A DNA stretch of 64,000 nt, from the NCBI GenBank assembly GCA_038746285.1, contig JBCDKT010000008.1, positions 1-64,000 of the forward strand, given 5' to 3'. Positions 36,107-45,600 of this stretch are shown piece after piece. The notes under the pieces are model-generated. The model had not been told where the DNA came from, made no database searches, and was given only the letters and a program-made list of their open reading frames with translations. Position 1 is the first letter of the stretch, and the number at the start of each line of letters is the position of its first letter. Both the position numbers and the translations under genes were made by a program. This DNA is from Bacteroidota bacterium (GTDB lineage Bacteria; Bacteroidota; Rhodothermia; Rhodothermales; JANQRZ01).

Positions 36107-37924
36107 ATGCCCCCACTCCATCGCCCGATGCTGCACGTCGCACGCTGGCTCCTCATCTTCCTCGGCCTCGGCCTGCTGCACCTCGCCCATGCCCAGTCCG
36201 TCAGGGTCGAGATTGACATGGCAGACGAAGCTGTTACGCCCGATGCCGTCGTGGGCGTCCGGGGCGACACGGCCCCGCTCTCGTGGGCCCACGCGCTGCC
36301 CCTCACCGACGACGATGCTGACGGGGTCTACACCGCAGCCATCGACTTTCCCGGCGGCACCGAGTCGGTCAGCTACAAGGTAGTGATCGAAGCGCCCGAC
36401 GCCGAGGTCCGGTGGGAGCGCGGAAGCAACCGGCTGCTGCTGCCTGGCCGGATGACGGCGGACCGACGCGCCTTCGACGACCCGCAGGCCGGCCTGCCCG
36501 TCCCGATGCTGTCTCGGGGTGAACTCCGCGACGACCTCGCCGTCCTCCGCGAGGGCCTGTACGCGCTGCATCCCGGCCTGACGCTCCACAACACCGCAGG
36601 CGACCTCGCCCGCACCTTCGACCGGCTGGACGAGACCGCCGACGCACTCGGCACGCAGTACGGCGATGCGATCCCGATGCCTGCCGTCTACCTCGCCGTA
36701 GCGCGCGCGGTGGCGGCCCTGCGCGACGGGCATACGCAGGTCAGCATGTACAACCAGCAGCCGCTCACCGAAGCCGCGCTCTACCACCGCCCCGACCGCG
36801 TGCCGTTCACGTTCCGGCTCGTCGGCGACCGGATGATCGTGACGGGCGATGCCACCCCGGGCCGCGTGCTCCCGCCGGGGACCGAGGTTCTGACGTTAGA
36901 CGGACGCTCTGTGCCCGAGGTCATCGGCGCGCTGCTGCCGTTCGCCTCGGGCGATGGCCTTCGGAACGACGACCGCCGCTTCCGCCTCCACCTGCGGGAC
37001 CTGCTCGCCCCGGCCGAGCGCTTCGACGTGATCTACAGCCTCGTCTTCGAACCCGAGGGCGACCTGTCGCTCACGGTGCGGCGGCCCGACGGAAGCGCGC
37101 GGGATCTCGCCGTTCCTCGCACGACGCAGGGCGCACGACGCGAGGTGCTGTGGACCCGCGACGCGTCGCTACCCCGATCGCGCGGCGACATGCTGCGGTT
37201 CAAGATGCGGGACGACGGCACCGCCTACCTCAAGGTCGGCAGCTTCGCCACGTTCTCGATGGAGCGTGATTACGGCGCGTGGCTGACCGATGCCTTTCGG
37301 CAGATGAACGCCGACGGAGCCGAGCGCCTGGTAGTCGACCTGCGCGGTACCGCCGGGGGGATGGACGCGGCGGCGGCCCTCTTGCTTCGGCACCTCCTCA
37401 CCGAGCCCGCGACGGTTACCCTGTGGAACAACTCGACGGCCTACCGCCGGGTACCCGACGCCGTGCGCCCGCACGTCCGCTCGTGGTCGGAAGGTTTCTA
37501 CGACCTCTCGGAGCAGGTCACGCCCGTCGGCGACGGTACGTTTCGGCTGCCGAGCCGTCCGCCCGTCACCCTGTCGCCCGCTGCCGCCACCTTTCGTGGC
37601 CCGACGGCCGTGCTGATCGACGCGGCCGCGTCGTCGGCCACGTTCTACCTCGCCAAGCAAATCAAAGAGGCCGGCGCGGCGCTCCTCGTGGGTCAGGAGA
37701 CGGGCGGGAGCCTGAAAGGCCTCAACGCCGGGCAGATGGCGTTCCTGACACTACCCCATTCGGGAGTCTCGGTGGACATACCGCTCTTCGCCTCGCGGCC
37801 GCCCACACCTGGACCGGACCGAGGCATCATTCCCGACGTCGTAGTGGTGCCAGACGCCGAGGCGGTCATCGCCGGTCGGGACCCCGACCTCGAAGCGGCC
37901 TTGGCCTGGCTTCGTGCGAACTGA
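36107..37924 (+). CDS. S41-family (tail-specific/tricorn-like) serine peptidase with N-terminal starch-binding-like domain
   Basis: 605 aa; a signal peptide (about LHVARWLLIFLGLGLLHLAHA) is present whether translation starts at 36107 or at the next ATG, 36128. Residues about 30-125 look like a CBM20/48-type beta-sandwich (TAPLSWAHALPLTDDDADGV, then SVSYKVVIEA). The peptidase part has YLKVGSFATFSMERDYG, then LVVDLRGTAGGMDAAAALLL, then the nucleophile region DAAASSATFYLAKQI and GQETGGSLKG, in the usual S41 order. Such enzymes cleave proteins or peptides in the periplasm. It is cotranscribed with the MocR regulator, which starts 6 nt downstream. Confidence 0.85.
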   Translation: MPPLHRPMLHVARWLLIFLGLGLLHLAHAQSVRVEIDMADEAVTPDAVVGVRGDTAPLSWAHALPLTDDDADGVYTAAIDFPGGTESVSYKVVIEAPDAEVRWERGSNRLLLPGRMTADRRAFDDPQAGLPVPMLSRGELRDDLAVLREGLYALHPGLTLHNTAGDLARTFDRLDETADALGTQYGDAIPMPAVYLAVARAVAALRDGHTQVSMYNQQPLTEAALYHRPDRVPFTFRLVGDRMIVTGDATPGRVLPPGTEVLTLDGRSVPEVIGALLPFASGDGLRNDDRRFRLHLRDLLAPAERFDVIYSLVFEPEGDLSLTVRRPDGSARDLAVPRTTQGARREVLWTRDASLPRSRGDMLRFKMRDDGTAYLKVGSFATFSMERDYGAWLTDAFRQMNADGAERLVVDLRGTAGGMDAAAALLLRHLLTEPATVTLWNNSTAYRRVPDAVRPHVRSWSEGFYDLSEQVTPVGDGTFRLPSRPPVTLSPAAATFRGPTAVLIDAAASSATFYLAKQIKEAGAALLVGQETGGSLKGLNAGQMAFLTLPHSGVSVDIPLFASRPPTPGPDRGIIPDVVVVPDAEAVIAGRDPDLEAALAWLRAN

Positions 37925-37929
37925 CGCCT

Positions 37930-39429
37930 ATGGCTGGCCGGACCGACGCTCCTATCATCGACCTCGTCACGGCGGGCTTTGCGCCATCGGCACCTCCGGA
38001 CGCACCGATCTATCACCGGCTGCGCGACCACCTGCGCGACTTGATCCGCCGCGAGCACCTCCACCCAGGGGCTCGCCTTCCGTCCTCTCGCGTGCTCGCG
38101 CAGGACCTCGGAGTGTCTCGAACGACGGTCGAGCTGGCCTACGACGAACTCGTGGACGAGGGCTTCGTCGAGCGGCGGCGGGGGTCGGGCACCTACGTCG
38201 TCGAGCTGATCCCCGCACGCCCGCGACCTCTCGCCGAGGTCTCTCGCTCGAGCGGCAGCGCGGCCACCGGGCCACCCGCACTCTCGGCCGCAGGACAGCG
38301 TCTCGCTTCGGTCCACCGGTTCCGGGATGACCCGGCCGCACCGGCAGGCTTCGCCCCGTGCCTGCCGGGCGAAGACGCTTTCCCTATCGCTGCGTGGAAC
38401 CAGCTGGTCGTCGACACGCTCCACGAGCGGGGGCGCCGTCTCCAGCGCTCGACGCCGCTCCTGGGGGACTACGCGCTGCGCACCGCGCTGGCCGACCACC
38501 TCGCCCGCACGCGGCGCGTCCAGTGCGACGCCGGCCGCGTCCTCATCCTGTCGAGCACGCAGCAGGCGCTCGGCCTCTTGGCCCGTCTGCTCCTCGACGC
38601 CGGCGACGCGATGTGGCTGGAGGAACCGGGGTACCTCGGGGCACGCGCCGTGTTCGAGGCCTCCGGTGCTCGCGTCGTCCCGGTTCCGGTGGACGCGGAC
38701 GGGCTGGCCGTCGAAGCCGGGATCGAGGCGGCCCCCGAGGCGCGGCTGGCGTACGTCACCCCGTCGCACCAGTATCCGACCGGCGTGACGCTCTCGGCGG
38801 CGCGGCGCGTGGCGCTGCTCGGCTGGGCACGCACCGCCGGGCGCTGGGTCATCGAGGACGACTACGACAGCGAGTTCCGGCACGTCGGCGGGCCCCTGGC
38901 TCCGCTCCAGAGCTCCGACCGTGAGGGCCGGGTGGTCTACGTCGGCACGTTCAACAAGGTGCTCTTCCCCGGTCTCCGGCTGGCCTACGCCGTGCTGCCG
39001 GACGCGCTCGTGGGGCCGGCCGAGCGGGCCGTCGAGACGTTCGGCGGTCAGCCGTCGTCCATCGTGCAAGCGGCGGCGGCGACCTTCGTGGCCCAGGGGC
39101 ACTTTGCAGCCCACCTCCGCCGCACGCGCGACCTCTACCGGACGCGGCGCAACGCCCTCCTCGACGCCGCCGGCGAAGGCCTCGGTGAGGTCCTCGAGAT
39201 GGGTCCGTCGGACACGGGCCTGCACGTCTGCGCCCGGCTCGAACGGGGCGTGTCAGACCTCGATATCTCGGCCCGAGCGGCGGCGGCCGGGCTGCACGTC
39301 CCGCCGCTCTCGCCCTGCTACCTCGGCGCCGCGGCAGAGCCGGGTCTCATCCTGGGCTATGCCGGGGTGGACGAGCGCACGCTGCGCCGGGGCGTCACGC
39401 AACTCACCGACCTGCTGCGCGAGGCATAA
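37930..39429 (+). CDS. MocR-type regulator (GntR winged helix fused to a PLP aminotransferase-like domain)
   Basis: 499 aa. The N-terminal winged helix (about 25-100) has IYHRLRDHLRDLIRREHLHP, RLPSSRVLAQDLGVSRTTVE and GFVERRRGSGTYV. The fold-type I aminotransferase-like domain (about 150-499) keeps the Asp region IEDDYDSEFR and the PLP lysine in YVGTFNKVLFPGLRL. MocR proteins sense PLP or an amino compound and switch transcription, usually acting on their own and a neighbouring promoter. Two matching 60-bp cassettes flank it, at 36014 and 39438. The ATG at 37930 follows the peptidase stop by 5 nt. Confidence 0.93.
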   Translation: MAGRTDAPIIDLVTAGFAPSAPPDAPIYHRLRDHLRDLIRREHLHPGARLPSSRVLAQDLGVSRTTVELAYDELVDEGFVERRRGSGTYVVELIPARPRPLAEVSRSSGSAATGPPALSAAGQRLASVHRFRDDPAAPAGFAPCLPGEDAFPIAAWNQLVVDTLHERGRRLQRSTPLLGDYALRTALADHLARTRRVQCDAGRVLILSSTQQALGLLARLLLDAGDAMWLEEPGYLGARAVFEASGARVVPVPVDADGLAVEAGIEAAPEARLAYVTPSHQYPTGVTLSAARRVALLGWARTAGRWVIEDDYDSEFRHVGGPLAPLQSSDREGRVVYVGTFNKVLFPGLRLAYAVLPDALVGPAERAVETFGGQPSSIVQAAAATFVAQGHFAAHLRRTRDLYRTRRNALLDAAGEGLGEVLEMGPSDTGLHVCARLERGVSDLDISARAAAAGLHVPPLSPCYLGAAAEPGLILGYAGVDERTLRRGVTQLTDLLREA

Positions 39430-39437
39430 CCCCAAGT

Positions 39438-39497
39438 GGTCCGCCTTTTCGGGACCGATTGGCCCTAGGAGGCCGGGCGTCCGCTGGCGAGATTGGA
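39438..39497 (+). promoter_or_regulatory. Shared promoter cassette 2 (probable MocR target)
   Basis: GGTC, 23 bases, CTAGGAG (39465-39471), 18 bases, AGATTGGA (39490-39497), 21 nt before the GNAT ATG. GGTCC and GGGACC (39438-39455) form an inverted repeat around CGCCTTTTC, a plausible MocR operator. Confidence 0.6.
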
Positions 39498-39518
39498 GGC
39501 ATCTCCAACCGTACCGCG

Positions 39519-40019
39519 ATGCCTCTGACCCCCGTCATCCGCCCCGTCCGACCGAGCGACCTGGACGCGTTGGTGGTGCTGTGCGCTGCGCACGCGGCCT
39601 ACGAAGGCGCGCCCTACCGCGGCCGGGGCAAGGCCGAGGCCCTGAAGGACCTGCTCTTCGGCGCGTCACCCAGCCTCTTGGGCCTGGTCGTCGAGCGGGA
39701 TGAGGCGCTCGTCGGCTTCGCGACGTGGTCCGTCCAGCTTTCGACGTGGGACGCCGCGCCGTATGCCCACCTCGACTGCCTCTACCTGGACCCCGCCGCC
39801 CGCGGGCGGGGCCTGGGGCGCGACCTCGTGGCGACCGTGGCCCGAGACGCACGCCGTGCCGGGTGCACGCAGGTGCAGTGGCAGACCCCGGCCTCGAACC
39901 ACCGGGCGATCCGCTTCTACGAACGCCTCGGCGCGACCGCCAAGCCGAAGGTCCGCTTCTACCTCGACGAGGCAGCGCTACGTCGTCTGACCTCAGACCC
40001 CTCGGCGTCCTATGCTTGA
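39519..40019 (+). CDS. GNAT-family N-acetyltransferase
   Basis: 166 aa. It starts with a typical GNAT strand-helix (VIRPVRPSDLDALVVLCAAH). The acetyl-CoA loop is LYLDPAARGRGLGRDLVATV, motif A with R/Q-x-x-G-x-G/A. Motif B is ASNHRAIRFYERLGATAK. The substrate is unknown. The ATG at 39519 was chosen over an upstream in-frame start at 39459 that would cover the promoter cassette. It overlaps the DUF1272 gene by 8 nt, so the two are translationally coupled. Confidence 0.9.
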   Translation: MPLTPVIRPVRPSDLDALVVLCAAHAAYEGAPYRGRGKAEALKDLLFGASPSLLGLVVERDEALVGFATWSVQLSTWDAAPYAHLDCLYLDPAARGRGLGRDLVATVARDARRAGCTQVQWQTPASNHRAIRFYERLGATAKPKVRFYLDEAALRRLTSDPSASYA

Positions 40020-40224
40020 CCTGCGCCCGGCCTGCGAGCGGTGCGGCACCGCGCTCCCGCCGGACTCCACCGACGCGTTCATCTGCTCGTTCGAGTGCAC
40101 CTTCTGCCGCGCCTGCGTCGAGGGCAAGCTGGCGGGTATCTGCCCGAACTGCGGGGGCTCCTTCGCGCGCCGACCCATCCGGCCGGCAAACCTGCTCGAA
40201 AAATACCCGCCTGTTTCTCCCTGA
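40012..40224 (+). CDS. DUF1272 zinc-ribbon protein
   Basis: 70 aa, small and cysteine-rich. Cysteines occur as RPACERCG, SFECTFCRACVEG and GICPNCGGSFARRP, the DUF1272 pattern of a double zinc site. DUF1272 proteins have no established function and often lie beside GNAT, DinB or MocR genes. The ATG lies inside the last codons of the GNAT gene (overlap 40012-40019). Confidence 0.9.
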   Translation: MLDLRPACERCGTALPPDSTDAFICSFECTFCRACVEGKLAGICPNCGGSFARRPIRPANLLEKYPPVSP

Positions 40225-40228
40225 CGCT

Positions 40229-40768
40229 ATGTCTGACCTGACCCTCCCCGGCGACAGCCCACCCGAGGTCGTCGACCGCTACCGCGCGGCCCTCACCAAG
40301 GCCCTCGGCGACGCCGATCCGTACGCTGTCCTGCGCGCCATGCCGGCGTGGTGCGCCGACGTGCTGAGCGAGACCGCGCTCGACCGGCTCCGCATGCCCG
40401 AGGCCGAAGGCAAGTGGTCCGTCGCTGACGTGGTCCACCACCTCGCCGACTCGGACCTGGTGTGGAGCAACCGCCTGCGCCGCGTGCTGGCCGAGGACCG
40501 GCCCCGGATCCCCGGCTACGACCAGGACCGCTGGGCGGACCGGCTCGGCTATGCCTCGCAGCCGCCGGACCTGTCGGTCGGGTTGTTCCAGGCGGTGCGC
40601 GCCGCCAACCTCCGCCTCCTCGACGCGGCCTCGGAGCACGACCTCCAGCGCGTGGGCCTGCACGGCGAGCGGGGCGAAGAGTCCATCGCTGACATGGTGC
40701 GGCTCTACGCCGGGCACGACCTCGTGCACCGGGCGCAGATCGAGCGCATCCTCACCGGTACGCCCTAG
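40229..40768 (+). CDS. DinB-superfamily four-helix protein
   Basis: 179 aa. The DinB_2 helices show the metal-binding histidines in WSVADVVHHLADSDLVWSNR and YAGHDLVHRAQIERIL, with RIPGYDQDRWADRL between them. Members bind a divalent metal and include thiol-dependent S-transferases and damage-induced proteins; activity here is unknown. It starts 4 nt after the DUF1272 stop and completes a three-gene unit with GNAT and DUF1272. Confidence 0.88.
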   Translation: MSDLTLPGDSPPEVVDRYRAALTKALGDADPYAVLRAMPAWCADVLSETALDRLRMPEAEGKWSVADVVHHLADSDLVWSNRLRRVLAEDRPRIPGYDQDRWADRLGYASQPPDLSVGLFQAVRAANLRLLDAASEHDLQRVGLHGERGEESIADMVRLYAGHDLVHRAQIERILTGTP

Positions 40769-40866
40769 AACACATCCACCGCCTCCTGCAAATTAGGGGC
40801 TTACCGTAACTCGCCCCATCACGCGGCGTAGCCTGCACCGTCTTGCTCCTCGCAACCGGTTGGCTT

Positions 40867-41682
40867 ATGCCCAAGTTTTTGCCCCAGGACGCCCGGCTGC
40901 GGGCGCACATCGACTACTACTGGATCGTCGACGAGAGCGAGAGATTCGCCCATCTCTGCGACCCGGTCCACGAGTTTCCCTCGCTCGCGCCCGAGCTCGT
41001 GCTCGGCATCCGAGGCGTACTGCGGTACCGGTACCGAGGACGCATGCGGGCGACAGGCGAGAGCATCCTGTTTGGTTACATCGAGGACGGGCTGACGGTC
41101 TACCCGGCGGAGCTGGAGCAGATGGTCGTGGTGAAGTTCAAGCCGCGCGGGCTGTCCTCGGTCGTCCCGTTCCTTCCGGTCTGCGCGTCTGAGCTTATGC
41201 GGGAGGCCGTCGTCCCCGCGCGCGACGTGTTTGGCGACGCGCTCGGCGAGATCGAGCGACACCTGGCGACCCTCCGGGCCCCACGTATCGCAGACGAACT
41301 CGACGGCTGGCTCCTGGGACGGCTCGGCGAGCACCGCACCGGAGTCGTCCGTGACGTGTTCGTGGCTGTCACCCCGACGACCTCGGTCCGCGACCTCGCC
41401 GCGCTCACGCAGTCGTCGTACAGCACGCTAGCCCGCCACTTCAAGGCCGACACCGGCCTGACGCCGAAGCAGTTCCTCCTCCGCCACCGCTTCAAGCACG
41501 TCCTCGCCGACCTCTTCCGGACCGGCAGCACCGACTGGTTCGACTACGTGGCGCGCTACGGCTACCACGACCAGTCCCACTTCATCCGGGAGATCAAGCG
41601 CTACACCGGCTACACGCCGAGCCGGCTGCTGGCGCTCCCCTACCTGACGCACTACCGCCCCGAGCAGTCCGGTGACGGATAG
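40867..41682 (+). CDS. AraC-family transcriptional regulator
   Basis: 271 aa from the ATG at 40867 (MPKFLPQDARLRAHIDYYWI). The N-terminal domain (1-160) is of the DUF6597 sensor type seen in many AraC proteins of this group. The C-terminal HTH pair begins SVRDLAALTQSSYSTLARHF and continues GLTPKQFLLRHRFKHVL, with the second helix in YGYHDQSHFIREIKRYTGYT. A TTG start 8 codons upstream is possible. The nearest target is the ABC-2 operon starting 72 bp downstream, but no operator was identified. Confidence 0.9.
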   Translation: MPKFLPQDARLRAHIDYYWIVDESERFAHLCDPVHEFPSLAPELVLGIRGVLRYRYRGRMRATGESILFGYIEDGLTVYPAELEQMVVVKFKPRGLSSVVPFLPVCASELMREAVVPARDVFGDALGEIERHLATLRAPRIADELDGWLLGRLGEHRTGVVRDVFVAVTPTTSVRDLAALTQSSYSTLARHFKADTGLTPKQFLLRHRFKHVLADLFRTGSTDWFDYVARYGYHDQSHFIREIKRYTGYTPSRLLALPYLTHYRPEQSGDG

Positions 41683-41754
41683 TCCGGTGACGAATTTCTA
41701 CAATAACCCGACCGCCTCACTACGCATCTTACCGGCTCGCTGACCGACCTCCGC

Positions 41755-42663
41755 ATGCTCGCCATCCGTGACCTCGTCAAAGTCTACCCCGGGCCCGTCG
41801 CCGCGCTCCAGGGCGTGAGCCTGGAGATCCCGACCGGCATGTTCGGCCTGCTCGGCCCCAACGGGGCGGGCAAGACGACGCTGATGAAAACGCTCGCGGG
41901 CCTGCTCGAACCGACCTCGGGCACGGTCCACTTCGACGGCGACGACATCACGGCCCACCCTGACCGGCTGTGGGCGCGCCTCGGCTACCTGCCGCAGTAT
42001 TTCGGTTTCTACCCGAACCTGACGGGCGAGGCGATGCTGCTCCACATGCTCCGGCTCAAGGGCGTGGACGCACCGGGCGGGCAGAAGAAGCTGGTGGCCG
42101 ACCTGCTGGAGCGCGTCAACCTGACGTTCGCCGCCAAGCGCAAGGTGAAGGGCTACTCGGGCGGGATGCGCCAGCGCCTCGGCATCGCCCAGGCCATTGC
42201 GGGCGACCCGGCCCTGCTCATCGTCGACGAGCCGACCGCGGGCCTCGACCCGGAGGAGCGCATCCGGTTCTACCGCCTGCTCGGCGAGCTAGCCGAGGAC
42301 CGGACCGTCCTGCTCTCGACCCACATCGTGGACGACGTGGCGGTGCTCTGCCCGCGCTTCGCCGTGCTCCGCAAGGGACGCGTCCTCACCGAGACGACCC
42401 CGAGCGAGGCCCGCGCCGCCATCGACGGCCAGGTCTACGAGGGCGAAGCCTCGCACCGCGAACTCGACGCCCTCGCCGGCGTCGGGCAGGTGACGCAGGC
42501 CTACCTCGTCGAGGGCCGCAACCTCGTCCGGCTCCACGTCCCCGCCGGCCCGCCGCCCGCCGGATTCGCCCCGACGCGCCCGACGCTGGCCGACGCCTAC
42601 CTCGTGCTGATGCACGCGGCCGAGGCGAAGGAGACGGAGCCTGCTAAGCCGGAGGCCGCGTGA
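41755..42663 (+). CDS. ABC-2-type transporter ATPase
   Basis: 302 aa. Walker A GPNGAGKTTLM, signature YSGGMRQRLGIAQAI, Walker B LLIVDEPTAGLDP and H-loop LLSTHIV are canonical, and the sequence is of the drug/Na+ or NatA-like class. A C-terminal domain of about 80 residues (from VYEGEASHRELDAL) follows. It overlaps the next gene by GTGA at 42660, so the ATPase and permease are coupled. It should energise the fused permease-peptidase protein; exported substrate unknown. Confidence 0.93.
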   Translation: MLAIRDLVKVYPGPVAALQGVSLEIPTGMFGLLGPNGAGKTTLMKTLAGLLEPTSGTVHFDGDDITAHPDRLWARLGYLPQYFGFYPNLTGEAMLLHMLRLKGVDAPGGQKKLVADLLERVNLTFAAKRKVKGYSGGMRQRLGIAQAIAGDPALLIVDEPTAGLDPEERIRFYRLLGELAEDRTVLLSTHIVDDVAVLCPRFAVLRKGRVLTETTPSEARAAIDGQVYEGEASHRELDALAGVGQVTQAYLVEGRNLVRLHVPAGPPPAGFAPTRPTLADAYLVLMHAAEAKETEPAKPEAA

Positions 42664-45600
42664 ACGGGCGACGCGTCTGGACGGTCGCCCGGCACGAGCT
42701 ACGGACCCACCTGACGGGGCCGCTGTTCTGGGTGCTCGTCGCGCTCATGGTCGTCCTCACGATGAGCCTCAACCCGACGGCGATGATCCCGTCGGACGAC
42801 ACGGCGGTCGGCGGCGTGCGGGCGTTCGCCAACTCGCCCTACGCGCTCGCGCAGTTCTTCGGCCTCGCCGGGTTCTTCCTCTACCCCTTCTTCGTCTCGA
42901 TCCTGGCCGGGATGGCGGTCGTCCGCGACGACGAGGCGCGGGTTTCGGAACTGCTCCACAGCACCCCGCTGACGCCCGCCGAGTACGTCGCGGGCAAGGT
43001 CGGCGGCGCGGCGCTCATGGTCGGCGTGGCCGTGCTGCTGCACCTCGGCGTCGCCCTCGCCGTGATTCAGTTTCTGCCGAACCCCGAGATCGTGCGTGGG
43101 CCGTTCCGGCTGCTGCACTTCGTCAGTCCGATCCTGCTATTCGCGCTGCCCGGCATCGTGTGGTGCGCCGGGCTGGCCTTCGCCGCGGGCGAGCGGACGC
43201 GGCGACCGATCGCCGTCTACGCCGTGCCCATCGCCTACTTCATGGTCGTCACCTTCGTCCTCTGGACGTGGAACCCGGCGTGGCTGCCGGAGAGCCTGAA
43301 CCGCCTGCTGATGGTCCTCGACCCGACGGGGCTGCGCTGGCTCCGGCAGACGCTGTTCGCCGTCGATCGAGGCGTTGCGTTCTACAACACGGCCCCGCTT
43401 GCGCTCGACGCGACGTTCTGGCTGAACCGCCTCGTCACCCTCGCCGTGCCGCTCGCGGCCGTCGCCGCGTCCGTCCGCCACTGCCGGCAGACGATGGGTG
43501 GCGACCAGCCGGCGAGCCGCTGGGTCCGGCGGAGACGGCCCGCCCCCGACCCAGCGCCCGCGCCCGACGCCGCGCTGCTGGCCCGGGGCCCGCTGCGCGA
43601 CCTCGGGATGACGAGTCGGAGCCCGGGCTTTTGGGCGAGCACGCTCCACATCGCCCGGGCCGAACTGCGCGAACTGCGGGGCCACCCGGCGCTCTACCTC
43701 TTCCTGCCGTTCATCGTCTTTCTCGTGCTGGAGTTCGCCACCGAGGGCACCGCGGCCCTCGGTGCTCCGGTGATCTACACGGCCGGGTTCCTGGCCATTG
43801 GGACGGTCGAGATCGTCACCGTCCTCGTCTGCCTGCTGCTGCTGTTCTACACCGTCGAGTCGGTCCACCGGGAGACCACGACGGGGTTCGGGGCGATCCT
43901 CTTCGCCGCGCCGTTCAGGACGGGCGCGCTGCTGCTCGCCAAGAGCCTCGCCAACGCCGCCCTCGTCGCGGTCATCCTCGCCGTCTGCCTTGCGACGAGC
44001 CTCACGATGCTCGCCGGGCAAGCGCAGGGCCGGGTCGAGGTCTGGCCGTTCGTCCTCGTGTGGGGCCTGTGCCTCGTGCCGACCTTCTTCGTCTGGAACA
44101 CGTTCGTCACGGCCACGCTGGCCGTCGTGCGGAGCCGGTACCTCACCTACGCCGTCGGGCTGGGCGCGCTCGTGTTCACGTTCTACCGGATGCAGGCCGG
44201 GACGATGACGTGGGTCGACAACTGGCCGCTGTGGGCGACGCTGCGCTGGAGCGACATGGGCACCTTCCCGCTCAACGGCGAGGCGCTGCTGCTGAACCGC
44301 CTGCTGATGGTGTCGCTCGGCGTGCTCTTCGGGGCCGTCGCCGGGTGGGCGTTCCCCCGCACCGAGCGCGACGCGGCGGCGGCCCTCCACCGCCTCCGCC
44401 CGCGCCGCCTCGCCCGCACCGCGCTGCGGCTGGCTCCGCTCGTCGCGGTCCCGCTGCTGCTCGGGGGGTACATCGCCTACGAGGTCAACACCGGCTTTCA
44501 GAGCGGCGAGCCCGAGGCCGAGGCCCGGGCCTACTGGCGGCAGAACGTAGCGACCTGGAAGGACGTCCCGCCGCCCGAGATCGCCGCGATGGACCTGGCC
44601 GTCGACCTCGAGCCGGCGGAGCGCCGCATGGCGATGGCGGGCACGTTCACGCTCGTCAACCGCACCGACGGGCCGATGCCCCGGCTGCCGTTTACCGTCG
44701 GGCGCTCGTTCGGGGAGGTGACGTGGACCCTCGGCGGAGCACCCGTCGACGCGGAGGACCGGGCGGGGCTGGACGTCCTCTCGCTTCCCAAACCCCTCGC
44801 GCCCGGCGACACCGCACAGGTCGGGTTCAGCTACGGGGCCGTCTACCCCGACGGCTTCACGCGCAACGGCGGCGGGATGCGCCACTTCATCCTGCCTGCG
44901 GGCGTCCTCCTCTCCACGCTGCGCGGCGATTTCCTGCCCACGCCGGGCTTTGTCGAAGCTGTCGGACGCCACGACGGCAACCGCGCCGACCCCGCCGAGA
45001 CTGACGCCGACTTCTGGCGAAAGACGCTGCCGCCCATCGGCGGCGGGGCCTTGTTCGATACCCGCGTCGAGGCCACGGCACCGAGCGCGTACACTGTGAC
45101 CTCGGTCGGCGTGAAGACATCAGAGCGCACCGAGGCCGGGCGGACGACGGTCGTATGGGAGAGCGACCACCCGGTCAGCACGGTCAACCTGATCGCCGGG
45201 CGCTGGGCCGTAGCCGAGCAAGGCGGCAACGCGGTCTACCATCACCCCGGCCACGACTACAACGTCGAGGCCATGCTGGAGGCGTTGGCGGCCGCCCGCG
45301 ATCACTACTCCGAGTGGTTCCACCCGTATCCCTGGCAGGGGCTACGCCTCAACGAGGTCCCGAACCTCGAAGCCAACGCCACGGGCTTCCCGACGAACAT
45401 CAGCTTCTCCGAGACCTCGGGCTTCCTGACGAAGCGCGACCGGCGGACGGAGGCCGCCTTCGTCGTCACCGCCCACGAGGCCGCGCACCAGTGGTGGGGC
45501 AACCTGCTCCGCCCCGGCGAGGGGCCGGGCGCGGACGTGCTGATCGAGGGGGCTGCACACTATTCGACCTTGCGGCTGCGCGAGGCGGTCCACGGCCTGC

